Source: an uncultured Candidatus Melainabacteria bacterium (GTDB lineage: Bacteria; Cyanobacteriota; Vampirovibrionia; Gastranaerophilales; Gastranaerophilaceae). From it: a stretch of 19,724 bases of DNA. Under the pieces are notes generated by a model that saw only the letters and a program-made list of their open reading frames with translations, was not told where the DNA came from and did not search any database. Positions within the stretch are counted from its first letter, which is position 1, and every line of letters starts with the position of its first letter. A program made the position numbers and the translations under genes. The stretch is taken from NCBI GenBank assembly GCA_934777245.1, contig CAKVND010000043.1, forward strand, positions 1-19,724. The letters run 5' to 3'. Below, one piece after another: positions 5,268 through 12,355 of the stretch.

Positions 5268-6986
5268 TTACAAATCTTTTATTCCAGATTTTAATCTTCG
5301 TAGTTCTTCAACATAGCTTGATAAAGCTTTTTTTGCATTTTCTGGGCATTGTTCTGACTGTGAAATTTTTTCATAATATGTAACCATCTCTTCAAATTCT
5401 TTATCATTTCTGCTTACAGTATTTAATAGTGTAAGTTCTGGAGAATCCGCAACTATGGTAACAATACTTTCATTTTCTAATATTTCTAAATTCTTTATCG
5501 CTTCGTTTCCATTTGCTTTAACATAATTTTTTATAGTATCATCCGAGCGTTCTTTTGTATCAGAAGTTCTAACACGTTCAATTTTGCTTTTTACATGATT
5601 TTTTAATTCTTGATATAGTTGATAACATCTTTGTTTATCAACATCTTGAGAATCTTCAAATGGTAAAATTATTTTATCTAGCTTTGCAATATGATTATTT
5701 GTACCATCGTTGCTACTGTAATTCATATCAGCATACGTGGAAGCAAAAAACTCTTTTTCATTATCTAATGCATGGTTTCTAAAACAAATTACCATTGATC
5801 CAAATTCTTTGCCATATTGATATTCATCAAATGTTAACTTTTTGTCATTTAAACTTTCATACTCATATTTTTGTGCTAACTTAGTAAATTCTTCAAATTT
5901 ATTAACAAAATCTGAATCTTCTGAAATATAATCATTCCCTAGGTTATCTATGGCATGTCCTAATTCATGTATAAATGTCAGTTTTTTATTTTGTATCACT
6001 TTAGGATTTGTATCATAATCAATTGATAATGTATTAGAATTTTTTGCATAAACTCCAGCATTTCTAGCATCTTTAGTAACTTTTATTTCATGTATTTCTG
6101 ATAAAACATCTTGAATTATTTTTGTAGGAACTTCTTCAAGAGTTTTCAGAATATTTGGCAATATCCTTTGGTGATATATATCTGTATCACAACTGTTTGC
6201 CGATGTAATACTTATATTGTGTTGCTTCCCATCTGGAGTTGTGATTATTAAATCTGAAGATGTTGCACTACTGTCTTTTATTTGTATTTTATAATTATCA
6301 CTTCTTTCAAAATTGTGTTCTGTTTTATAATTACGCTTAGGTGGTGCAAAAGTAGGAGAGATGATTTCAGCTAGATTATCAGATATTAATATCTCTTCAC
6401 CCTTATCATCTAAATGATATAAATCGCTAAAATCTTCATCAATAGTGTCTGAAAATGAAATATCTGTAACATTGTTATTTATTAATTTTAAAATTTCATC
6501 TGTTGAAAGTTTTTCAAAAAAAGTAGCTATTGCACGTTCTTCTCTTCGAAGATCTAGCATATTGTCACAATTATTGATAGAAGTTCGAAAAGTGTATTTT
6601 TTCCCAGCTTTGTCTGTAATTGATATAGTTGGATTGGCAAAATTTTCTCCATTCTCCATAGAGGAATTTATTGCTTCTGCGTTATCATCATCGTCAATAT
6701 CTCCAGTATATGTGTCTTTTAGTTCAAATTTAATCCCATCATTTCTAACAAAACTAATTTCACCTGAAAGTTTTTCGTTATCAGAAAGAGAAGTTGTTTC
6801 AGTATCATCTGGTTTTGGAGCTTTGGTTATGTGTATTTCATCACCAATTGTTTGTTCCCCACCAAACCAAGCTCCGTATATTGTATTTATAAATTTACTA
6901 TTAGACTGATTTGATTCCGTATCCAGTTTAAGTTCTGAACTGTTATAAGTTTTTAGACTACCTACCAAAAAGTTCAATAATGACAT
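5268..6986 (-). CDS. Lethal-factor-like zinc metallopeptidase (ATLF-type gluzincin)
   Basis: A predicted zinc endopeptidase of 572 residues. IHELGHAIDN (339-348) is the HExxH zinc site, and KEFFASTYADM (411-421) supplies the glutamate third ligand (E412). This HExxH plus E-F-F-A pairing with a preceding strand (SIDYD) matches the catalytic domain of anthrax lethal factor and related Pro-Pro peptidases. Two upstream segments (about 70-175 and 215-300) look like degenerate copies of the helical domain that precedes the active site. No signal peptide is visible. The start at 6986 is chosen over an ATG ten codons earlier because AAGGAG lies 7 nt before it. A charged C-terminal region (about 450-572) follows the peptidase. 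In known relatives the targets are host or surface proteins; here the target is unknown. Confidence 0.75.
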   Translation of the reverse strand: MSLLNFLVGSLKTYNSSELKLDTESNQSNSKFINTIYGAWFGGEQTIGDEIHITKAPKPDDTETTSLSDNEKLSGEISFVRNDGIKFELKDTYTGDIDDDDNAEAINSSMENGENFANPTISITDKAGKKYTFRTSINNCDNMLDLRREERAIATFFEKLSTDEILKLINNNVTDISFSDTIDEDFSDLYHLDDKGEEILISDNLAEIISPTFAPPKRNYKTEHNFERSDNYKIQIKDSSATSSDLIITTPDGKQHNISITSANSCDTDIYHQRILPNILKTLEEVPTKIIQDVLSEIHEIKVTKDARNAGVYAKNSNTLSIDYDTNPKVIQNKKLTFIHELGHAIDNLGNDYISEDSDFVNKFEEFTKLAQKYEYESLNDKKLTFDEYQYGKEFGSMVICFRNHALDNEKEFFASTYADMNYSSNDGTNNHIAKLDKIILPFEDSQDVDKQRCYQLYQELKNHVKSKIERVRTSDTKERSDDTIKNYVKANGNEAIKNLEILENESIVTIVADSPELTLLNTVSRNDKEFEEMVTYYEKISQSEQCPENAKKALSSYVEELRRLKSGIKDL

Positions 6987-7022
6987 AATGCACTCCTTGA
7001 AGTTCTTACTATACATTTTATA

Positions 7023-7075
7023 ATATCGGCACTTTTTTTCAAAACTTTAATAAATCAAGGGGGATTGTTACAAAT
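7023..7075 (+). promoter_or_regulatory. Conserved 5' block ahead of the PTFGA-tag gene
   Basis: ATATCGGCA, a T-run, AAAACTTTA and GTTACAA occur in the same order and at the same spacing as in 5-57 ahead of the gene at 125 (40 nt from TCGG to GTTACA in both). It lies between divergent genes, so it could serve either one. Its role is unknown. Confidence 0.4.
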
Positions 7076-7155
7076 TGTCACATTCAAAATTCCGATAGCA
7101 AATTATTTTTTTAGAAGTTTTGTTATTACTGGTAGAGTTTGATAGGAGTAAATAA

Positions 7156-7515
7156 ATGCAAATAAACAATACAACTTCCCCTACATTTGGAGCATTGGAT
7201 ACATCTAAAGTATGGCATGTCGACAAGGGTTTAATTCGTGCAAACAAAAAAGCATTAGAAAAATTAGGTAAATCTTATGATATAAGTATCGAATCACTTC
7301 CAATTAGGAAGAGTATAATTGATGGTAAATATAAAAGAATGTTTGAGGTTACTGCAAAACCATTAGCAGAAGGTATGAACTTTTTTCAAAAACTATTTAG
7401 AAAAAGTGGTAATAGTTACTGTAATGCTCAAACTGATAATATAGTAGCAAAAGTAGAAGAAGCTATACTAGATTTGAGAAAGAAAACTCTTCTAGCAAAA
7501 TTTAAGCAACATTAG
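7156..7515 (+). CDS. PTFGA-tagged small hypothetical protein
   Basis: A 119-residue basic protein with the N-terminal tag variant SPTFGA (8-13) immediately after a short polar start, and no signal peptide or membrane helix. The remainder is predicted mixed alpha/beta with a helical C-terminus (about 90-116). Family not recognised. TAGGAG lies 8 nt before the ATG. The 5' block upstream is shared with the other tagged gene at 125, which suggests joint regulation. Its divergent neighbour is the lethal-factor-like peptidase, so it could be an immunity or partner protein, but nothing in the sequence shows this. Confidence 0.7.
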   Translation: MQINNTTSPTFGALDTSKVWHVDKGLIRANKKALEKLGKSYDISIESLPIRKSIIDGKYKRMFEVTAKPLAEGMNFFQKLFRKSGNSYCNAQTDNIVAKVEEAILDLRKKTLLAKFKQH

Positions 7516-7558
7516 AAAAGCAAAATGAATTGCACAAGAATAGCTTAGAAAATAAGTA

Positions 7559-7645
7559 GTAGGTCGTGTTCAACGTTTTTCATTGAACACGACATTAAAA
7601 CTTATGTATTTGTCGTGTTAGATGACAATTGTTTAACACGACCTA
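7559..7645. repeat. REPIN copy D (second spacer type, reversed)
   Basis: Read in reverse it matches copies A, B and F in hairpin order but has an 18-nt spacer (AAATACATAAGTTTTAAT) instead of 24 nt. Hairpins: GTCGTGTTCAA with TTGAACACGAC, and GTCGTGTTA with TAACACGAC. It begins 43 nt after the 119-residue gene and ends 45 nt before the ATPase stop, so it sits between convergent genes. Confidence 0.85.
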
Positions 7646-7690
7646 TCTACTACCTACTAAATCTTAAACAGTGACAAAAAAGATTTATCA

Positions 7691-8911
7691 TTACTCCCAC
7701 AAATTATTAATCGGAACCGCATACAAATCTTCTCCAAAAGGTACAACATTTTCTCCTGAATATAAAACAATCCCAACAAAGTGTTTATCTTTTACCAGAT
7801 TATTTTTAAACCACTTCAAATGTTTAAAATGGTCACGAGAAATCAATGTACCTGATTTTACTTCTATTCCGTAAATATTATTAGAATCTTGGATTATAAA
7901 GTCTATCTCTCTTTTTTCTCTATCCCTGTAATGATAAAGAGAATAGTCAAGATTTTCCAAATCAACTTGTGCGATTATTTGGTTATAAATATATGTTTCA
8001 AACAATTTCCCGGTTTTATCGGCATCTAGCATCAAATCATCTATCTTCCAATTTAATAAAGAACACATAAGCCCAGTATCTGATATAAAATACTTAGACT
8101 GCTTATTAACTCGTTCGTAATCAGTTTTTAAATAAGGCATCAATTTATCAACAAGGTATGTATTTTCTAAAACACCTAAGTATGAATCTAGAGTTTGATT
8201 AGCAACTCCCATTGAAGATGTAATTTTGGATTTATCAATAAACTTTGAAGAAAAAGAAGCAATTATAGCCATTAAATCTTTCAATGAATCTTGTCTTTTA
8301 ATATTTGCGATATCTTTTAAATCATATTCAATAATAGTATCTAAGTAATCCTTGTACCAAGAAGTTCTTTCTTTTGAACTTTCCATGAATAATGGTTCAG
8401 GATACCCGCCTTTGAACATCAATTTTAGCAAACTTTCTTTGTCATAGTCATAATTATCAACAAAATCCCTATGTGAAAGCCTGTTTAAAAAGTTTGGTTC
8501 ATTTTTAGATATTTCACCTTGTGTAAGAGGTCTTAATCGAATTTTCTTTACACGTCCTGCTAAAGATTCTTTTACTGTTGGCAAAGTTTGCAAGTTTACA
8601 GAACCAGTCAAAAGATATTGTCCATATCTAGTATCTTCGTCAACTACTTTCTTTATTGCAGTAATCAATTCTGGTACTCGTTGAACCTCATCAATTACCA
8701 TAGTTTTCTTAGAATGCTTGATAAAGTTTTGTGGATCAGATTGAGCAGCTTGTAACAAAGTTGTATCATCAAGGGTTCTAAATATACAGTCTTTATCCAC
8801 GATTGTTTTAGAAGTAGTTGTTTTTCCACACTGTCTAGCTCCGGAGAGAATAACCACTCTCCTTGAATTTAATGCTTCTTTAATACTTTTTTCTTGCCAC
8901 CTTTGTAACAT
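7691..8911 (-). CDS. AAA_14/DUF4143 ATPase with PD-(D/E)XK-like C-terminus
   Basis: The family couples a P-loop ATPase to a DUF4143 domain; its cellular role is not established, and members are common accessory genes. In this 406-residue protein Walker A is GARQCGKT (24-31), Walker B MVIDE (71-75) followed by Q77-R-V-P, and the sensor LTGS lies at 101-104. The DUF4143 part spans about 190-370, with the nuclease-like core EIDFII (335-340) and IYGIEVKSG (346-354) matching the D...ExK pattern. The length is usual and all motifs are present. The start is supported by GAGG 6 nt upstream. It stands alone between two REPINs, consistent with independent transfer. Confidence 0.9.
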   Translation of the reverse strand: MLQRWQEKSIKEALNSRRVVILSGARQCGKTTTSKTIVDKDCIFRTLDDTTLLQAAQSDPQNFIKHSKKTMVIDEVQRVPELITAIKKVVDEDTRYGQYLLTGSVNLQTLPTVKESLAGRVKKIRLRPLTQGEISKNEPNFLNRLSHRDFVDNYDYDKESLLKLMFKGGYPEPLFMESSKERTSWYKDYLDTIIEYDLKDIANIKRQDSLKDLMAIIASFSSKFIDKSKITSSMGVANQTLDSYLGVLENTYLVDKLMPYLKTDYERVNKQSKYFISDTGLMCSLLNWKIDDLMLDADKTGKLFETYIYNQIIAQVDLENLDYSLYHYRDREKREIDFIIQDSNNIYGIEVKSGTLISRDHFKHLKWFKNNLVKDKHFVGIVLYSGENVVPFGEDLYAVPINNLWE

Positions 8912-9036
8912 ACAACCTCGCGAAAATTAAACTTTAAATGCCGCAATTATTGTAATAGAAATGCCGCAAAAATGCAAGTTGCAAAATTGTAAATCTGAAT
9001 AATCTATTATTTATCAATTAAAAGAGCTAAAAATAT

Positions 9037-9065
9037 AATGCAAAAGATGTACTAGATTTTGCATT
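9037..9065 (-). terminator. Hairpin, probable terminator after the deiminase-like gene
   Basis: AATGCAAAA and TTTTGCATT form a perfect 9-bp stem with an 11-nt loop. On the minus strand ATATTTTTAG follows, a weak U-tract. It is the only classic hairpin in the gap apart from the REPIN. Two AATGCCGCAA copies lie nearby (about 8938-8970). Confidence 0.4.
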
Positions 9066-9071
9066 AAAGTC

Positions 9072-9158
9072 GTATGTCGAGTTCGACGTTTTTATTGAAC
9101 ACGACATTAAAACTTATGTATTTGTCGTGTTGGATGACAATCGTCCAACACGACCTAT
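9072..9158. repeat. REPIN copy E (second spacer type), abutting a stop codon
   Basis: Same orientation and 18-nt spacer as copy D. The left arm is decayed (GTATGTCGAGTTCGACG), while the right hairpin GTCGTGTTGGA with TCCAACACGAC is intact. The next base begins the TAG stop of the deiminase-like gene, so the mRNA would carry the hairpins right at its 3' end. Confidence 0.85.
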
Positions 9159-10259
9159 CTACTGTGGGATTTCTGCAAACAAGCAATGAACGCTGCCATT
9201 ATAGTTTTCTAGAATATCTGAAATAGCTTTATCACCTACAAAATGAATATCTTTCGGTGCAATAATACCATTCAAACTTTTCTTAAAAATTCTTTCAAAA
9301 CTAAAATCAATTTTTTCTGCAATTTCAGGTGTCAGTCCCAAGTATTCGTCAAGGACAGATTTTCCTGCTATATAAACAAGTGATTTATCAGAGCGTTCAT
9401 GGACAATTGCATTCATAAAATTCATTTTATACTTAATACCAGACATACATGAAGGTTGATCTGTTATAACGCTGTCTTCCGATTTTATAACCAACCCCGG
9501 AACTTTTATTATATTGAATTTATTATATTTTAATTCTTGCTGCAAAGTTTTATATTTGTCCAACGTACCATATTCTTGATTACTTTTTAAAATTTCATCT
9601 TTTAAATAATTTAATTTTCTAATAACAGCTTCCAATTGCGAATCTTTTTCTTTTGCATAAACTTCTTTTGCTCTTTTTATACCATTATTCAGTTCATTCA
9701 TAAGCTTGTTAGGGTCGTTTACCAAAATTCTTTTTTTATTTAGAGGTCGAATGGACAAATCCAAGTGAAAATCGGGTTGCGAAACCGTAATCACTTTATG
9801 TTTTCCAAAAAACTCCTGAATAGATTTAAGACTTTTTATGCTTAATTCTTCTTTGCCTAAAAGAATAATATCTTTACCACCATCTTTTATAAAGAAATAG
9901 TTTCCACCTTCAACATGGTTATACTTTTCTTCTGTTGAAAGATTAAAAAATTCTTTTATATCTTTTAAATTTGTATCTTCTCTGGTAAAACCTTTAGATT
10001 CTATTGTTTTATTAGGGAAAAATGCCAATCTATCCTGTACCCATGGCCAAAAATTTGAAAAATTAGGTTTGATATCTGAAAAATCATTTCTTAATATTTT
10101 TTTAGGAGTCTGAACAAAAACATCAACACCTTCTTTGTTTAAAATTTCTGCAGTTTGGGTTGCTAAACTGTAAAAAGATTTCCCAAAACCACCATCTCTT
10201 GTAAAAATTCCTTTCAAAGGTCTTGCATCATAGCCGGTAAATGATATATTATTAGACAT
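9159..10259 (-). CDS. SFTG-tagged deiminase-fold protein (guanidine-modifying enzyme superfamily)
   Basis: The motif order fits peptidylarginine deiminase/agmatine deiminase-type enzymes, which use a Cys to hydrolyse a guanidino group: WVQDR (73-77, D76), HVEGGN (115-120), FHLDLSI (164-170, H165 and D167) and a C-terminal GSVHC (355-359, C359) followed by a short P-containing tail. The EGGN and H-x-D pairs and the late Cys match the catalytic set seen in peptidylarginine deiminase and agmatine deiminase. A 366-residue length and a charged helical insert (about 185-245) separate it from metabolic agmatine deiminase. The N-terminal ISFTGY tag marks it with the other accessory proteins. AAGGAA lies 7 nt before the ATG. 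It is therefore a candidate citrullinating effector, or an amidinotransferase. Family placement is from motifs only. Confidence 0.7.
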   Translation of the reverse strand: MSNNISFTGYDARPLKGIFTRDGGFGKSFYSLATQTAEILNKEGVDVFVQTPKKILRNDFSDIKPNFSNFWPWVQDRLAFFPNKTIESKGFTREDTNLKDIKEFFNLSTEEKYNHVEGGNYFFIKDGGKDIILLGKEELSIKSLKSIQEFFGKHKVITVSQPDFHLDLSIRPLNKKRILVNDPNKLMNELNNGIKRAKEVYAKEKDSQLEAVIRKLNYLKDEILKSNQEYGTLDKYKTLQQELKYNKFNIIKVPGLVIKSEDSVITDQPSCMSGIKYKMNFMNAIVHERSDKSLVYIAGKSVLDEYLGLTPEIAEKIDFSFERIFKKSLNGIIAPKDIHFVGDKAISDILENYNGSVHCLFAEIPQ

Positions 10260-10327
10260 TTTTAATTCCTTTATATAAGAACTAAAACCTAAAAAAAATA
10301 AATTTGCTATTCAATGTAGTTGTAGTC

Positions 10328-10421
10328 GTAGGTCGTGTTGGACAATTTTCATCCAACACGACAAATATTTTGTCAGAAAATTCAATGTCGTGTTCAATGA
10401 AAAATGTTGAACACGACCTAC
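10328..10421. repeat. REPIN copy F
   Basis: A 94-bp copy with a 24-nt spacer. Hairpin 1 is GTCGTGTTGGA with TCCAACACGAC and hairpin 2 GTCGTGTTCAA with TTGAACACGAC, both perfect. It lies in the 254-nt gap between the riboflavin synthase stop and the deiminase start. A double GTAG head (GTAGTCGTAGG) precedes it. Confidence 0.9.
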
Positions 10422-10440
10422 CTACTTTATTAAAAATGAA

Positions 10441-10466
10441 GTAGGTGTTAGTCCAACACGACCTAC
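10441..10466. repeat. Internally deleted REP (ends only)
   Basis: GTAGGTGTT and AACACGACCTAC are joined through GTTAGTCCAACAC-type sequence, so both GTAG ends are kept while the hairpin interiors are lost. It follows copy F by 19 nt and looks like a collapse product. Confidence 0.6.
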
Positions 10467-10513
10467 TTATTACATGTTAAAGCTTTTGAATTGCGTAAAG
10501 CTGACCTGTCATA

Positions 10514-11137
10514 TTAATAAAAACCATTTCTTTGCAGAAAATCAATATCTATTTTTGACCTATCATCATTCTTTGATAAAAATTTTTCAATATATTTAGC
10601 CAGGATGTCGACTTCTATATTCACCAAATCACCCACTTTTAAGCTTTTTAGACATGTATTTTCGTATGTATGGGGGATTATTGCGATGTTTATTAAATTA
10701 TCCTCAACGTTTGCAATAGTTAAGCTTATGCCGTTTATTGTAATTGAGCCTTTTCTTATTACATATTTAGCTTCTTCATTCGCTAATTTAATTTGCAAAT
10801 CGTAAAATTCGCCATTGTTTTTTAAGCCAACGATTGTGGCAACGCCGTCAACGTGTCCGCTCACGATATGTCCACCAAAACGTCCGTTTGCGCTCATCGC
10901 GCGTTCTAAGTTTACTATATCACCGAGCTTTAACTTGCAAGAAACTTTGAAGGTTTCAGGTGAAATATCGGCAGAAAAACTGCTTTTACCAATTTCTGTA
11001 ACGGTTAAACAAACGCCGTTCACAGCAATGCTATCGCTAATTTTAGTATTTTCTAAAACCTCGTGACATTCGATAACAATTTTTCTATCTGTGACAGTTT
11101 GGACTTTTCCTGTTTCTTCTACGATTCCGGTAAACAT
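10514..11137 (-). CDS. ribE: Riboflavin synthase, alpha chain type
   Basis: It converts two 6,7-dimethyl-8-ribityllumazine molecules to riboflavin and a pyrimidinedione, the last step of riboflavin synthesis, in the cytoplasm. The 207-residue protein has the expected two lumazine-binding repeats (1-about 97 and about 98-195). Repeat 1 starts MFTGIVEETG and holds NGVCLTV (40-46). GGHIVSGHVDG (88-98) spans the junction, and repeat 2 has NGISLTI (135-141) and IPHTYENT (154-161). Length is typical. No rib neighbours, so the pathway genes are scattered. No SD precedes the ATG; instead TGCTAGAAT sits so that transcription would start at the A of ATG, pointing to a leaderless mRNA. No FMN riboswitch is visible upstream. 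Confidence 0.95.
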   Translation of the reverse strand: MFTGIVEETGKVQTVTDRKIVIECHEVLENTKISDSIAVNGVCLTVTEIGKSSFSADISPETFKVSCKLKLGDIVNLERAMSANGRFGGHIVSGHVDGVATIVGLKNNGEFYDLQIKLANEEAKYVIRKGSITINGISLTIANVEDNLINIAIIPHTYENTCLKSLKVGDLVNIEVDILAKYIEKFLSKNDDRSKIDIDFLQRNGFY

Positions 11138-11143
11138 AGAGTA

Positions 11144-11172
11144 ATTCTAGCATATTTTTAACGAAATGTACA
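11144..11172 (-). promoter_or_regulatory. Extended -10 promoter giving leaderless ribE mRNA
   Basis: On the minus strand TGTACA (11167-11172) lies 17 nt before TAGAAT (11144-11149), which is preceded by TGC. Six nt (TACTCT) follow, then the ATG, so +1 falls on the start codon. Confidence 0.5.
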
Positions 11173-11267
11173 GAAGATAAGATTATGAAAGTGGGATTAT
11201 TTCGGTTTTAGTGATTCTCGCAATTAGGTCTAATTGTGAGTTATAGTTAATGAAAATGTTTTTGTTT

Positions 11268-12338
11268 TTATTTAAAGATTTTTTTATAAATGTATTTTTG
11301 TATCTGCCCAACATAAGTTGTTATTAAAGTAACAACTATAAAATACAGATACGTAGTTTGTATCGGGTTAAAAATTTTATAAATTTTCTCATTACTAAAA
11401 TCAATTTGTACTTGATAAAAGTGACATAATAAATTTGTAATTAAAAACATTACAAAAAGATGATTTGCCATTATATGATATGTGTTATTACCGATATACT
11501 GCAATAATTTTATATTTTTACAATAATCATACGTAATTTCTATAAAAAATAATGAAAACCAAATTCCGGTTAATGCGGTTAAAATTGGAACAATTAATTG
11601 CTCATCAAACCTTCCCCAAACAAGCACATAACTTAAGCCAATCCCATGTTCCGGATCAAAATCTCTGTTAAATAACCATAAAATAGATTGAAAAACCAAA
11701 ATAAAACCTAAATATTTAGGTTGAAAGATGTTAACATTATCTTTAATATATTTAGTGTAAAAATATCCAATATAAACAAAAAATAGTGAAAACATCAGTT
11801 TCATTGCGATTAAGCTTGCTGTCGAATTTCCTAAAAATTTAAATAATGGAATTGCCCCAAATCCTAAAACAGAAAATAAGCTTAATTTAAACCATTTATC
11901 AGAAGTTCTATTTAAAATTTTCATTAACAAAACAAAAGTACAAAGTGTTAAAAACAACTGTGGAACAAACCAAAGAGGCGCACATAATAAAAGCTGATGA
12001 CCATTGATAAAAGGAGTTATAAAAAAGCTTTTAAGAGAAATCTTATCTCCAAAAAATACGCCACTGTGTTTATACCAAGCATAAGTTATTACAAGATATA
12101 CTAACTCATAACAAAAATAAGGAATTAACAATGATTTTACTCTTTTTGAAAAATAAGTTTTTATATCATTTATGTATTTTTCTTTAAACAACATGCCTGA
12201 TATAAAGAAAAACAAGGCTAATTGAAAAGAATAAGGAGGAAACATTCCAAACAAGGAAAACTCTAAATGTCCTGATACAACCAGAATAATTGCCAATGCT
12301 TTCAGCAAATTTATTTTATCTGAAAAGATTTTATCCAT
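11268..12338 (-). CDS. Acyltransferase-3 family membrane protein (O-acetyltransferase-like)
   Basis: Proteins of this family transfer acetyl or other acyl groups to sugars or other surface molecules at the membrane. The 356 residues hold about ten hydrophobic helices, with the family's N-terminal signature: a short cytoplasmic start, first helix with the conserved VVSGH (H24 as the expected essential histidine), then a loop, then LFFFISGMLFK (about 43-53). The C-terminal helix is followed by a short basic tail (YIYKKIFK). It begins 17 nt after the GH13 stop on the same strand with GGCAGG as SD, so the two are probably one transcription unit. The substrate is unknown; decoration of an exported glycan would fit the secreted GH13 partner. 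Confidence 0.85.
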   Translation of the reverse strand: MDKIFSDKINLLKALAIILVVSGHLEFSLFGMFPPYSFQLALFFFISGMLFKEKYINDIKTYFSKRVKSLLIPYFCYELVYLVITYAWYKHSGVFFGDKISLKSFFITPFINGHQLLLCAPLWFVPQLFLTLCTFVLLMKILNRTSDKWFKLSLFSVLGFGAIPLFKFLGNSTASLIAMKLMFSLFFVYIGYFYTKYIKDNVNIFQPKYLGFILVFQSILWLFNRDFDPEHGIGLSYVLVWGRFDEQLIVPILTALTGIWFSLFFIEITYDYCKNIKLLQYIGNNTYHIMANHLFVMFLITNLLCHFYQVQIDFSNEKIYKIFNPIQTTYLYFIVVTLITTYVGQIQKYIYKKIFK

Positions 12339-12355
12339 TAAATAGCCTGCCTTTT

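Noticed and set aside
6445..6909. 154-codon plus-strand frame
   Set aside because: It is antisense to the peptidase gene, serine-rich as expected from the reverse of an Asp/Glu-rich protein, and has no SD.
1653..10421. CRISPR array formed by the repeated palindromes
   Set aside because: Copies are kilobases apart, individually placed between genes, and each is an inverted pair with GTAG heads; no regular spacers or cas genes.
11223..11246. CTCGCAATTA/TAATTGTGAG hairpin as a terminator for the acyltransferase gene
   Set aside because: It has a mismatch when read on the minus strand and no U-tract follows in that direction.
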